From: Actinopolyspora lacussalsi
Lineage (GTDB): Bacteria; Actinomycetota; Actinomycetes; Mycobacteriales; Pseudonocardiaceae
Assembly (NCBI GenBank): GCA_030803735.1
Contig: JAURUC010000001.1
Location: 586,501 to 650,500 of the forward strand
DNA length: 64,000 bases
Direction: 5' to 3'
Shown: in pieces, positions 1-8,647 of the stretch
How positions within the stretch are numbered: the stretch's first letter is position 1
How the letters are laid out: each line of letters opens with the position of its first letter
Position numbers and translations under genes: made by a program
The notes under the pieces: model-generated
The model's input: only the letters and a program-made list of their open reading frames with translations
The model's database searches: none
What the model was told of the DNA's origin: nothing

Positions 1-115
1 CAGAGGGTCTCGCCATGGACGACGATCAGACTGATGAGTCTGGCCTTGGTCGGTTCCGTCTCGCCGAGTCTGGCGGGTGGTGGTGCGGCACTTCTCGAGT
101 GGGTGCAGCGGGATC

Positions 116-421
116 CTATTCCCGAGTCGGCTCTGTCCCGGCTATGCGAATCAGGGTGGTCGCCCCATCGATTTCCTCGTGGGCGAGGTGCAGCGTATAC
201 ACACCGTTTTCCGGAGTGCTAGCACGTGCCCACGCGATCGCCTGGTGGACGTCACATCCGGTCAGCTCGTGACTTTCGTTTGACCACCCTATCCGCGCCG
301 GATCCGTCCCTTCGGGAAGTTGCGGCCGCGACCAGAGAAAAACCCAGAACACGGGGTTGTTCTCTTCGCGGGAAGAGTTTCGCTCGTCAACCGGTGTTGT
401 TCGCATGCTCGCGGTCTCCAC
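116..421 (-). CDS. Small hypothetical protein (101 aa)
   Basis: I do not recognise a family. The protein is soluble, with no signal peptide or membrane segment. A hydrophobic aromatic stretch (VFWVFLWSRP) is followed by a segment rich in Trp and Glu (IGWSNESHELTG) and an AIAWARA helix, which reads like a folded domain rather than a frame shadow. An internal Met five residues in (position 406) is an alternative start. The gene stands alone upstream of the tRNA. The opposite-strand frames here are low-complexity and Arg/Ser/Pro rich, as expected of shadows. Function unknown; that it is real is a moderate-confidence judgement. Confidence 0.5.
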   Translation of the reverse strand: METASMRTTPVDERNSSREENNPVFWVFLWSRPQLPEGTDPARIGWSNESHELTGCDVHQAIAWARASTPENGVYTLHLAHEEIDGATTLIRIAGTEPTRE

Positions 422-701
422 TTGGCTGCTCCAGGGATAGCCGATGCTCCGGTTGATCGGGCTCGTGAACAGCGTGCTGGTGCAGGTTCGAGAGCAGAGG
501 GGCCCTCGTCGGGATTTCCGGTGCGGACCAACCGCGCAACACCTCGTGGCTTCTCCAAGGGCGCGGTGAGTCCGCGTGCTGCGGGGTGGGACCGGCTGCG
601 AACATCGATCGAAAAGCTCGATTCCGCCGGAAGGTTTGTAGCGACAGGCGGCGAGGCTGGTCCATTCAGTGCAACATCAAGCTTCTGATGGTGGTGCAGG
701 G

Positions 702-775
702 TGCCCCCGGTCCGACTCGAACGGACACTACACGGATTTTGAGTCCGCCGCCTCTGCCTATTGGGCTACGGGGGC
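702..775 (-). tRNA. tRNA-Leu (anticodon CAA), short variable loop
   Basis: The 74-nt cloverleaf was folded by eye. A perfect 7-bp acceptor stem (769-775 with 703-709) carries discriminator A at 702. The T arm is GTCCG/CGGAC with loop TTCGAGT, and the anticodon stem GCGGA/TCCGT closes loop CTCAAAA. The anticodon CAA (739-741) reads UUG, leucine. CCA is not encoded (ACCC follows). The variable region is only 5 nt (GTAGT), a class I shape, whereas tRNA-Leu is normally class II with a long variable arm. I believe short CAA genes of this length recur in actinomycete annotations, but whether leucyl-tRNA synthetase charges them cannot be seen here. Confidence 0.85.
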
Positions 776-1053
776 CGTTACTGCGTACAGCATACGGTAG
801 GGGTGATCATTGCCCGACAGCGGGGTGGGCGGCTCTCTTCGTGCCCCGAGGTCGGGGCTCCACCATCCGGTGAGGCTCGGCCGGACCCGCCGCTTCGTCC
901 GACGGGATCCTCCTTCGGCTCGCCCGCCTGGCGTGCCCGACGCGGGGTTCCGCTTCCGCGCCCCTGCCGCTGTGGTGGGGGTGCGCAGGACGATAAGCTG
1001 CAGGCTCCGATGCGACCGCATCGGCAGACCCGAGACTCATCCAGGAGGATCCG

Positions 1054-1683
1054 GTGACCACGCCGGCTGCCGAGGAGCCGAACGCGGCGAGTGCGACGAA
1101 CGCTACTCAGCACCGTGTGCTCGTAGCCGAGGACGAGGCGCTGATCAGGCTCGATCTGGTGGAGATGCTTCGCGAGGAGGGATATCAGGTCGTCGGTGAG
1201 GCCGGTGACGGCGAGGAGGCGGTGCGGCTCGCCGAGGAACTGCGTCCCGATCTGGTGATCCTGGATGTCAAGATGCCGAAGATGGACGGCATCGAGGCCG
1301 CTTCCTCCATCGCGGGTGAGCGCATCGCCCCCGTGGTGATCCTCACCGCCTTCAGCCAGCGCGACCTCGTGGAGCGGGCCAAGGACGCCGGAGCCATGGC
1401 CTACCTGGTCAAGCCCTTCGCCAAGCGGGACCTGGTTCCCGCCATCGAGCTGGCGGTCTCCAGGTTCACCGAGGTGCAGGCACTGGAGGCCGAGGCCGCC
1501 AGTCTCTCCGAGCGGCTGGAATCGCGGAAGACGATCGAGCGGGCCAAGGGCCTGCTGATGAGCAACCACGACATGTCCGAGCCCGAGTCGTTCCGTTGGT
1601 TGCAGCGAACCGCCATGGACCGGCGCACCACCATGAAGGCGGTCGCCCAGGCCGTGCTCGACAGCATGTCCTCGGAGGAGTGA
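1054..1683 (+). CDS. pdtaR: ANTAR-domain response regulator (PdtaR-like)
   Basis: This is a two-component regulator that acts on RNA rather than DNA. The N-terminal receiver domain (about residues 18-135) shows the acidic pair AEDEA, the phospho-acceptor D71 in VILDVKMP, and the conserved Lys in LVKPF. A linker helix leads to a C-terminal ANTAR domain (about 150-205; KTIERAKGLLM ... ESFRWLQRTAM), which binds tandem hairpins to antiterminate transcription. The GTG start is set by AGGAGG at 1043-1048, five bases upstream. No histidine kinase lies nearby; in mycobacteria the partner PdtaS is also encoded elsewhere. Position upstream of polA matches the Rv1626 neighbourhood. Confidence 0.92.
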   Translation: MTTPAAEEPNAASATNATQHRVLVAEDEALIRLDLVEMLREEGYQVVGEAGDGEEAVRLAEELRPDLVILDVKMPKMDGIEAASSIAGERIAPVVILTAFSQRDLVERAKDAGAMAYLVKPFAKRDLVPAIELAVSRFTEVQALEAEAASLSERLESRKTIERAKGLLMSNHDMSEPESFRWLQRTAMDRRTTMKAVAQAVLDSMSSEE

Positions 1684-1821
1684 GCCCGTGCACGACCCCG
1701 CGGCGGTCCGAACGAGCGGATCCCCCGCGGGGACGGCCCAAGGTTTCGCGGTTGGCGCGACCCCGCCAGGTTCCGGAACGGCCCCGCCGTCGCGGAACGC
1801 GGCGTGCCGCGGAACGCCGCT

Positions 1822-2271
1822 TCAGTTCGCGGGCGGTTTGTCGCGCAGCACGCAGGTCAACCGTGCCGAGCAGGTACGTTTGCCGCGCTCGTCGGTGATG
1901 ACGATCTCGAACGTGGCCGTGGCACCACCCCGGTGCAACGGCGTCGCCACCCCGGTCACCGTTCCCTCGGTCGCTGCCCGGTGGTGCGTGCAGGACAGTT
2001 CCAACCCCACCGCGATCCGGTCCGCTCCCGCGTGCAGTGCCGCCGCGATGGAGCCGAGCTGCTCGGCCAGTACCGCGTTGGCGCCGCCGTGCAGCAGTCC
2101 GTAGGGCTGCCGATTTCCCGCCACCGGCATGGTTCCGACCACACGATCAGGGGCATACTCGGTCACCGCTATGCCCATCCGACTGCCCAGTTGTTCCTCG
2201 GGCGGAACCGTCGCCGCCGCCTCCAGCGCTTCCGCGCCGTTCAGCGACGTGATATCGGTGTTCTCGGTCAC
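1822..2271 (-). CDS. PaaI-family hotdog thioesterase
   Basis: A 149-residue single hotdog-fold protein. The family signature is the segment around residues 56-70 (NRQPYGLLHGGANAVLAE), where the HGG turn and the following acidic residue at the start of the long helix form the acyl-CoA thioesterase active site. The later segments LELSCTHHRAATEG and CSARLTCVLRD fit strands of the same fold. The likely role is hydrolysis of an aromatic or medium-chain acyl-CoA; the substrate cannot be inferred. It is transcribed divergently from polA, with about 60 bp between the starts. A similar small thioesterase gene occurs next to polA in other actinomycetes, from memory. Confidence 0.85.
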   Translation of the reverse strand: MTENTDITSLNGAEALEAAATVPPEEQLGSRMGIAVTEYAPDRVVGTMPVAGNRQPYGLLHGGANAVLAEQLGSIAAALHAGADRIAVGLELSCTHHRAATEGTVTGVATPLHRGGATATFEIVITDERGKRTCSARLTCVLRDKPPAN

Positions 2272-2334
2272 TGTTCACACTCCTGCCCTGCGCGCGACCT
2301 CTGTCGGGGGGTAAGCCTAGACTCGCATGCCGTG

Positions 2335-5025
2335 ATGGCATCCGAGCACCGACGCCTGCTGCTGATCGACGGCCATTCCATGGCCTACCGAGCGTTCTAC
2401 GCACTGCCCAAGGAGAACTTCCAGACGGGCACCGGACAGCACACCAACGCGGTCTACGGCTTCACCTCGATGCTGATCAACCTGCTACGGGACGAGCAGC
2501 CCACACACCTCGGGGTGGCCTTCGACGTGTCGCGGCAAACCTTCCGGTCCGAGACCTTTCCGGACTACAAGGCCAACCGCGGTTCGACGCCGGAAGAGTT
2601 CCGCGGCCAGGTGAGTCTGATCCAAGAAGTGCTCGGTGCGCTGAACATACCGGTCCTGAGCAGGGAGAACTACGAGGCCGACGACGTTATCGCGACCCTG
2701 ACCGGACAGGCTGTGGAATCCGGCTTCGGGGTCAGTATCTGTACCGGTGACCGGGACGTGCTGCAGCTGGTCAACCGGGACGTTACCGTGCTCTATCCCA
2801 GCAAGGGTGTCTCCGAGATGACCCGTTTCACGCCCGAGGCGGTCGAGGAGAAGTACGGGCTCACCCCGGTGCAGTACCCCGATTTCGCCGCGTTGCGCGG
2901 CGATCCGTCCGACAACCTTCCCAAGATCGACGGTGTGGGCGAGAAGACGGTCACCAAGTGGATACAGCAGTTCGGCTCGCTGTCCGACCTCGTCGACAGG
3001 GCCGACGAGGTCAAGGGCAAGGCCGGGGAGAAGCTGCGGGACAACATCGCTCAGGTGCTGCTCAACCGGCAGCTGACTCAGCTGGTCGACGATGTCGCGC
3101 TCGATTCCGGGCCCGAGGACCTGCGAATGGGGCAGTGGGACCGCGACGCGGTGCACCGGGTGTTCGACGATCTGGAGTTCCGGGTACTGCGTGACCGACT
3201 GTTCGCCACGCTGTCGACCGAGGAGCCGGAGGTCGTCGAGGGTTTCGAGGTGGCCGGCGGGATCGTCGAGCCCGGTACGCTGCGCACCTGGCTGGAGCGT
3301 CACGCGTGGGACGGTTCGCGCGTGGGCCTGGCCTGTTCCGGGAGTTCGTCCCGCAACGGCGGTGATCTCGCCGGAATCGCCGTGGCCAGCGCTGCCGGGC
3401 AGGGAGCCTACGTCGACGTCACCGCGATGACCTCGGACGACGACGCGGCTTTCGCGGAGTGGCTGGCCGATTCGGCCGTCCCCAAGGCCGCGCACGACGT
3501 GAAGGGGGCGCTGCACGCGATCCGCGACCGCGGCTGGTCGCTCGGTGGGCTCAACAGTGACACGGCACTGGCCGCCTACCTGGTCCGTCCGGGACAGCGT
3601 TCCTTCGACCTTCCCGACCTCGTGGTCCGCTACCTGCAGCGCGATCTCACCGTCGACCAGGGCGACGGCAGTGGTCAGCTCTCGCTGCTGGAGGACGAAG
3701 AGCAGGTCAGGGAGAACGCGGCGGCAGCGGAACTGACCCGGGCGAAGGCGGTCCTGGAACTGGCCGACGCGCTGGACCAGCAGCTGCGTGCGATCGAGAA
3801 CCACGGGCTGCTCACCGATCTGGAACTGCCGCTGCTGCTGGTGCTGGCCGATCTGGAGACAGCCGGGATCGCGGTCGATCAGGATCGGCTCACCGAACTG
3901 GGATCCCGGTTCTCCGCGCGGGTCAAGCAGGCGGCCGAGGACGCGTACGCCGTGATCGGCAAGGAGATCAACCTCGGTTCGCCGAAACAGCTCCAGACCG
4001 TGCTGTTCGACGAGCTGGGCATGCCCAAGACCAAGCGCACTAAGACCGGTTACACCACCGACGCGGAGGCGTTGCAGGGGCTCTACGAGAAGACCGAGCA
4101 CCCCTTCCTGCGGTACCTGCTGGAGCACCGGGACGCCACCAAGCTCAAGACCACGGTGGAGGGGTTGGACAAGGCGGTGGCTTCCGACGGTCGGATCCAC
4201 ACCACGCTGAACCAGATGATCGCCTCCACCGGAAGGTTGTCCTCGACCGAGCCCAACCTGCAGAACATCCCGGTCCGTACCGAGGAGGGGCGCCGCATCC
4301 GCGAGGTGTTCGTGGTGGGGCGTGACTACGAGACCCTGCTGACCGCGGACTACAGCCAGATCGAGATGCGGATCATGGCTCACCTCTCCGGTGACGAAGG
4401 GCTGATCGAGGCGTTCCGCACCGGCGAGGACCTGCACAACTACGTCGCGGCGCAGGCTTTCGGGGTTCCCATCGACGAGGTCGACCAGGAGCTGCGCCGG
4501 CGGGTCAAGGCCATGTCCTACGGCCTGGCCTACGGACTGTCCGCCTACGGGCTGGCCCAGCAGCTGCAGATCTCCAACGAGGAGTCCAAGCAGCAGATGG
4601 AGGCCTACTTCGCCCGCTTCGGGCGCGTGCGGGAGTACCTGCACGAGATCGTCGAGCGCGCGCGCAAGGAGGGCTACACCGCCACGATCCTGGGGCGGCG
4701 CCGGTATCTTCCGGACCTGACCAGCGACAATCGGCAGCGTCGCGAGATGGCCGAGCGCATGGCCCTCAACGCTCCCATCCAGGGCAGCGCGGCCGACATC
4801 ATCAAGGTGGCGATGCTCGGAGTGCACCGCGCGTTGGCGGCGGAGGGACTGGCCTCCCGCATGCTGCTGCAGGTGCACGACGAGCTGATCATCGAGGTGG
4901 CCGAGGGCGAGACCGAGGCGGTTCGGCGTGTGGTGCGGGAACAGATGACCTCGGCCGCCGAACTCGACGTTCCGCTGGAGGTCTCGGTCGGTACCGGTGT
5001 CTCCTGGGACGCGGCCGCCCACTGA
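2335..5025 (+). CDS. polA: DNA polymerase I
   Basis: An 896-residue family A DNA polymerase for Okazaki-fragment maturation and repair synthesis. The N-terminal 5'-3' exonuclease (1-about 295) has CTGDRDVLQL and the H3TH segment SDNLPKIDGVGEKT. The middle domain keeps the 3'-5' exonuclease fold but lacks the catalytic acidic motifs: the usual DTET site reads CSGSSS and the third motif is absent, so proofreading is probably lost, as in mycobacterial PolI. The C-terminal polymerase domain has motif A DYSQIEMR (from about 672), the fingers motif RRRVKAMSYGLAYG, and motif C VHDE (about 847-850). ATG 2335 follows an in-frame GTG at 2332, an alternative start; the frame stays open upstream but is non-coding in character. 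Confidence 0.97.
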   Translation: MASEHRRLLLIDGHSMAYRAFYALPKENFQTGTGQHTNAVYGFTSMLINLLRDEQPTHLGVAFDVSRQTFRSETFPDYKANRGSTPEEFRGQVSLIQEVLGALNIPVLSRENYEADDVIATLTGQAVESGFGVSICTGDRDVLQLVNRDVTVLYPSKGVSEMTRFTPEAVEEKYGLTPVQYPDFAALRGDPSDNLPKIDGVGEKTVTKWIQQFGSLSDLVDRADEVKGKAGEKLRDNIAQVLLNRQLTQLVDDVALDSGPEDLRMGQWDRDAVHRVFDDLEFRVLRDRLFATLSTEEPEVVEGFEVAGGIVEPGTLRTWLERHAWDGSRVGLACSGSSSRNGGDLAGIAVASAAGQGAYVDVTAMTSDDDAAFAEWLADSAVPKAAHDVKGALHAIRDRGWSLGGLNSDTALAAYLVRPGQRSFDLPDLVVRYLQRDLTVDQGDGSGQLSLLEDEEQVRENAAAAELTRAKAVLELADALDQQLRAIENHGLLTDLELPLLLVLADLETAGIAVDQDRLTELGSRFSARVKQAAEDAYAVIGKEINLGSPKQLQTVLFDELGMPKTKRTKTGYTTDAEALQGLYEKTEHPFLRYLLEHRDATKLKTTVEGLDKAVASDGRIHTTLNQMIASTGRLSSTEPNLQNIPVRTEEGRRIREVFVVGRDYETLLTADYSQIEMRIMAHLSGDEGLIEAFRTGEDLHNYVAAQAFGVPIDEVDQELRRRVKAMSYGLAYGLSAYGLAQQLQISNEESKQQMEAYFARFGRVREYLHEIVERARKEGYTATILGRRRYLPDLTSDNRQRREMAERMALNAPIQGSAADIIKVAMLGVHRALAAEGLASRMLLQVHDELIIEVAEGETEAVRRVVREQMTSAAELDVPLEVSVGTGVSWDAAAH

Positions 5026-5064
5026 TCGGAGTTTTTTCGGGTGGTCGGGATGCTCGCTGGACGG

Positions 5065-5093
5065 AACCGCCTTCCGCGTCGCGGAGGGCGGTT
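5065..5093 (+). terminator. Hairpin terminator after polA
   Basis: A 13-bp stem (AACCGCCTTCCGC, 5065-5077, with 5081-5093), one G-T wobble and a 3-nt loop, followed by TCCCC. It lies 40 bp past the polA stop and has only a weak T tract, typical of high-GC actinomycete terminators. Confidence 0.65.
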
Positions 5094-5347
5094 TCCCCTA
5101 CCGCTCCGGAGTGCGGTGGGCACACACTGAACCGTGTCGGCCTGCTGCTTCGGCGATCAACGGCTGCCGTTAGGCTGCCCTGGATTCATTGATGCGTCGG
5201 CGGTACCGGTTCCGTCGGGGGTTCCGTCTGCTCACTCGATCAGGGGAAACGAATCGCCGGGGACCCGACGTAGTTGGACGACACGAGAAACCGCGGTGTC
5301 GACGCGTGGTGTTGGGGGAGCGTGCCTGGCGTCGGCGAAGGAGGATC

Positions 5348-5755
5348 ATGATCAACGTCGACAGACTGGACCACCTGGTACTTACCGTGGCCGATGTCGA
5401 TCGTGCGTTGGACTTCTACGAGAACATTCTCGGTATGGAGCCCGTGAAGTTCCAGGAGGAACGGCGCGCGGTGCGTTTCGGACAGCAGACCATCAAACTG
5501 CACGCCGCCAGTGAACTGGTGGAGCCCACGGCCACCCACCCGGTTCCCGGGTCGGCGAATCTGTGCCTGGTGACCGGCGACGCGCTCGGTGACGTCCAGG
5601 AGCACCTGCGGGCCAACGACGTGCGGATCGAGGCCGGGCCCGTGGTCCGCACCGGCACCAACGGCCCCATCACCTCGTTGTACCTGCGCGATCCGGACGG
5701 CAACCTGATCGAGGTCGCCCGTTACGACGATCCCTCGCAGCGCTCCGAGCAGTGA
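5348..5755 (+). CDS. VOC-family (glyoxalase/dioxygenase fold) protein
   Basis: A 135-residue single vicinal-oxygen-chelate protein. It opens with the hallmark RLDHLVLTVADVDRALDFYE and ends with YLRDPDGNLIEVARY. Candidate metal ligands are His in LDHLVL, His in TIKLHA and Glu in NLIEV, so a divalent-metal-dependent isomerase, lyase or dioxygenase is expected. It resembles the glyoxalase-like virulence protein subgroup; the substrate is unknown. The ATG at 5348 has a strong AAGGAGG (5338-5344). The open frame extends upstream to 5189, but that part is Arg-rich and non-homologous in character. It is convergent with the YhgE-type gene across a strong hairpin. Confidence 0.88.
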   Translation: MINVDRLDHLVLTVADVDRALDFYENILGMEPVKFQEERRAVRFGQQTIKLHAASELVEPTATHPVPGSANLCLVTGDALGDVQEHLRANDVRIEAGPVVRTGTNGPITSLYLRDPDGNLIEVARYDDPSQRSEQ

Positions 5756-5758
5756 CGC

Positions 5759-5799
5759 CGTTCGGGCGGTGGTCCACTCGGGAGGCCACCGCCCGAACG
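5759..5799. terminator. Bidirectional hairpin between convergent genes
   Basis: A perfect 14-bp inverted repeat (CGTTCGGGCGGTGG at 5759-5772, complement at 5786-5799) with a 13-nt loop, lying just past the VOC stop and before the 3' end of the minus-strand gene. It can serve both strands. Confidence 0.75.
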
Positions 5800-5834
5800 G
5801 TTCGGTCATCGGTCACGCCCTGGTCCGCACCATG

Positions 5835-7898
5835 TCACAGGGCGAGCTCCGGACGAAGCCGTTTCGCGGTCCACACCCGCTGGCGTGCCGCTGCCGCCGT
5901 GCTCAGCAGCAGCCCCCCGACCAGGTAACTGCCCAGTACCAGTGCAGCGTGTGCCGCGTTGTCCGGCGAGCCGCCGTAGAGCAGCTGCCGCAGGCCGTCC
6001 ACGACGTAGCTCAGCGGCAGTACGTGGTGCAGTGGATGGAGCAGTGCCGGTGTCGTCTGCCACGGGAAGGTTCCACCGGCGCTGACCAGCTGCAGCACCA
6101 GGAACACCAGCGCCAGGAATTTGCCGCGTGGTCCGAAGGCCGCGTTGAGCGAGTGCACCACGGCGGTGAACGCCAGCGAGGTCAGCACCAGCAACGCCAG
6201 CGTCGCCACCGGCCTGGCCGGCTCTATCCCGACCCCGAACCGCACGACCCCGTAGAGCAGTACGGCCTGCACGGTTCCCACGATCGCCGCGGGTAGCCAG
6301 CCGCCGAGCGCGACGCGCCACGGGGCGACCCCTCCGGCCAGTGCCCGGTTGGACAGCGGCCGCAGCAGCAGGAACAGCACGAAACCGCCGATCCACAGCG
6401 CCAGCCCCATGAAGTACGGCGCGAGCCCGGCGCCGTAGCTGCCCGCACTGGTCTGCGCCCGTTCGCTCACCTTGACCGGGTCCCCGATGGTTTCGGCCGT
6501 GGCCTGCCGTGCTCCGCTGTCCGGGTTCGGGATCTCGTCCACCCCGCTCGACAACCTGTCGGCGAGTTCGTTCGACCCCGTCGCCAGTTCCGTCGAACCG
6601 TTGGCCAGCCTGCTCGTCCCCGCCGCCAGGTCGTCGGCGCCTCCGGCCAGCTCCTCCGTTCCGGAGACCGCACGCCGCTGGTTGTCCACGAGTTCGCCCA
6701 GCCCTCGGTCGAGTTCGCTCGCCCCGTCGGTGACACGCTGTGAGCCCTCGTCGAGCTTCTCGATGCCGTTGGTCAGTTCCGGGGTGGTGTCGGCCAGTCG
6801 GCGAGCCCCGCTCGCCACCCGCTCGGCACCGTCGGCGAGTTCGTTCACCCGGGAAACCCGCTGTTGCACCTGACTGTTGGTCTCGTCGAGCGGTTGGTTC
6901 AGTTCGTCCAGCGTGGCGGTGATCCGCTCGATCTCCTGTTCGTCGAGACCCAGCGCCCGCAGGCGGTCCGCGATCTTCTCGTTGGCCCCGTCCAGCTCGT
7001 CGACGATGTGTTGCGAGACGCCGCCGAGTCGTTCGGCCGTGGCGGCCAGTTCGGAGTTGCCCTCCGCGACCCGCTCGGCACCGTCGGCGAGTTCCTCGCT
7101 CTTGTCGGGAAGATCCGCGGTCTTCTCGCGCAGTTCGTCCGCTCCGTCTGCGAGCCGCTGACTGCCCGCGGAGATCCGGCCCGCGCCCTCCTCCAGCGTC
7201 GCGGCGCCGTCGGTCAACTTCCGTTGCGAGGTGAGCAGCTCGTGGGTGCCCGTCGACAGTTTCTCGGCGCCCTGCCTGGCGTTCTCCAATCCGGTGTCGA
7301 GATCGCCCGCTCCGTCGGCGAGATCTCCCGCCCCGTTGGCCGCCCGTGCTGTTCGGTCGTGCACCGTGCTCAGCCCGAGCAGCAGTTGGTGTGCCGCGTC
7401 ACTGCCCGCATCTGCGGCCACCGACTCACGGATCCTGGTGGCCACGCGGTCGGCGATGGTGCCCACCAGATAGTTGTTCGCGTCGTTGGTCACCAGCCGC
7501 AGCCGGGCCTGCCTGGGGTCGAAATCGCTCGGCGACCGCAGTGCACGCGAGAAGTCCTCCGGAATCACCAGTGCGAACGTGTAGCTCCCCTCCGAGACAC
7601 CGGTGGTCGCCCGTCGCTCATCGACCCGGTGCCAGTCGAAGTCCCCGGAATCGACGAGGCGGTCGTAGACCTTCTCGCCGGCGTTGAGTTCGCTGCCGTC
7701 CTCCGTTTCGGCCCCTTCGTCGTCGATCACGACGGCGGCGGGGACGGCGGACAGGCGTTCGTAGGGGTCGAGATTGGCGTAGATGTACATCGCGCCGTAC
7801 AGCAGCGGTACGAGCGTGACCGCTACCAGGGCGAGTTTGGGTAATTTGCCGGAGGTCAGTCGACGGAGCTCGGTCCGAGCCAGCCGGAACGTGGTCAT
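5835..7898 (-). CDS. YhgE/Pip-type ABC-2 membrane protein
   Basis: A 687-residue membrane protein. One N-terminal transmembrane helix (about residues 19-38) is followed by a large extracytoplasmic domain of about 450 residues. That domain is dominated by heptad-like repeats with Leu and Gly at fixed spacing (LADGA, LSTG, LADGAD and similar), typical of YhgE/Pip proteins. The C-terminus has about five or six transmembrane helices of the ABC-2 permease type and ends RLRPELAL. ATG 7898 is chosen because the upstream part of the frame is Arg/Pro-rich and overlaps the next gene. It starts 11 bp after the ATPase-like gene ends, so the two are almost certainly co-transcribed and may form an export or secretion complex. 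Substrate unknown. Confidence 0.88.
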   Translation of the reverse strand: MTTFRLARTELRRLTSGKLPKLALVAVTLVPLLYGAMYIYANLDPYERLSAVPAAVVIDDEGAETEDGSELNAGEKVYDRLVDSGDFDWHRVDERRATTGVSEGSYTFALVIPEDFSRALRSPSDFDPRQARLRLVTNDANNYLVGTIADRVATRIRESVAADAGSDAAHQLLLGLSTVHDRTARAANGAGDLADGAGDLDTGLENARQGAEKLSTGTHELLTSQRKLTDGAATLEEGAGRISAGSQRLADGADELREKTADLPDKSEELADGAERVAEGNSELAATAERLGGVSQHIVDELDGANEKIADRLRALGLDEQEIERITATLDELNQPLDETNSQVQQRVSRVNELADGAERVASGARRLADTTPELTNGIEKLDEGSQRVTDGASELDRGLGELVDNQRRAVSGTEELAGGADDLAAGTSRLANGSTELATGSNELADRLSSGVDEIPNPDSGARQATAETIGDPVKVSERAQTSAGSYGAGLAPYFMGLALWIGGFVLFLLLRPLSNRALAGGVAPWRVALGGWLPAAIVGTVQAVLLYGVVRFGVGIEPARPVATLALLVLTSLAFTAVVHSLNAAFGPRGKFLALVFLVLQLVSAGGTFPWQTTPALLHPLHHVLPLSYVVDGLRQLLYGGSPDNAAHAALVLGSYLVGGLLLSTAAAARQRVWTAKRLRPELAL

Positions 7899-7908
7899 GC
7901 TGATTTCC

Positions 7909-8598
7909 TCAAAACGAGCCGGAGTCGGCGGGCGGGGCTGAATCGGCGGACGGTTCGGTTCGCGGCGGTGACGCCGGCTCGTCGTTGTCCGTGCCGATAC
8001 GCGCGGGGAGGTGGTTGAGCTCGGTGGCGGTGTGCGGTGAGCACAGCGCGACGACGGCGTATCCCTGGGAGGCGGCCTCCTGCGCGGCGCTGTACCAGCG
8101 GACCGCCTCGCCGCCGTGCCGGTCCGGGCAGTCGAGCACGAGTGCCTCGACGCCACGAGCCTCGCGAGCCAGGTCCAGCAGCAGCCGCGTGCGGCAGTGC
8201 GGGGTGATCCGTTCGAATCTCAGGCCGGCCTGCTGCCGCAGACCGCGTTCCGCGAGCCAGTCGCGTACCGCCCGTCCGCCGAAGCGCCGTCCGGCTATCC
8301 CGAGACCTTCGGCGACCACATCGCGCAGCTGGACACTGCCTTCCGGCTCGGTGACACCGGGCGCGTCGACGACGGCCACGGTTTCGCGCAGCTCGGCGGG
8401 GGCCCGGCGCCCGTTCCGGAGCACGGTTCCCGAGTCGGGGCGGAGTCTGCCCGCGAGCAGCAGGGCCAGTGCGGTGCGCCCGGATCTCGGCGGTCCTGAC
8501 ACCAGCAGCAGTTCTCCCGACGATGCCCGTATGGAGGTCGGTTCGAGCAGTGTCCCGTGTGGCCCGGTGACTCCGGCGCCCGCTGCGAGGATTTCCAC
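7909..8598 (-). CDS. Degenerate ABC-type ATPase-like partner protein
   Basis: A 229-residue protein with the outline of an ABC nucleotide-binding domain but altered catalytic motifs. The P-loop reads GPPRSGRT, with Arg in place of the Walker A Lys. The LSGGQ signature position reads ITPHC. The Walker B segment reads ALVLDCPD, with Cys instead of the catalytic Glu. The last 30 residues are Pro/Ser/Glu rich. GTG 8598 is chosen because homology-like sequence begins at VEILAAGAGVTG; the upstream frame overlaps the GNAT gene. It is translationally close to the YhgE-type gene. It probably binds nucleotide poorly or acts as a structural partner; this is inference. Confidence 0.75.
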   Translation of the reverse strand: MEILAAGAGVTGPHGTLLEPTSIRASSGELLLVSGPPRSGRTALALLLAGRLRPDSGTVLRNGRRAPAELRETVAVVDAPGVTEPEGSVQLRDVVAEGLGIAGRRFGGRAVRDWLAERGLRQQAGLRFERITPHCRTRLLLDLAREARGVEALVLDCPDRHGGEAVRWYSAAQEAASQGYAVVALCSPHTATELNHLPARIGTDNDEPASPPRTEPSADSAPPADSGSF

Positions 8599-8647
8599 GA
8601 CTCGGCGTGCCTTTCGCGTCAGCGACCGGCACCCCTCGCCGCGGCTC

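Noticed and set aside
2485..5022. 845-residue open frame on the minus strand across polA
   Set aside because: It mirrors polA codon bias in the opposite frame (long runs of Gln/His/Leu/Val/Gly) and contains no recognisable domain.
6864..7844. 326-residue plus-strand frame opposite the YhgE-type gene
   Set aside because: Its composition is a reflection of the heptad repeats on the real strand; no start signal or domain.
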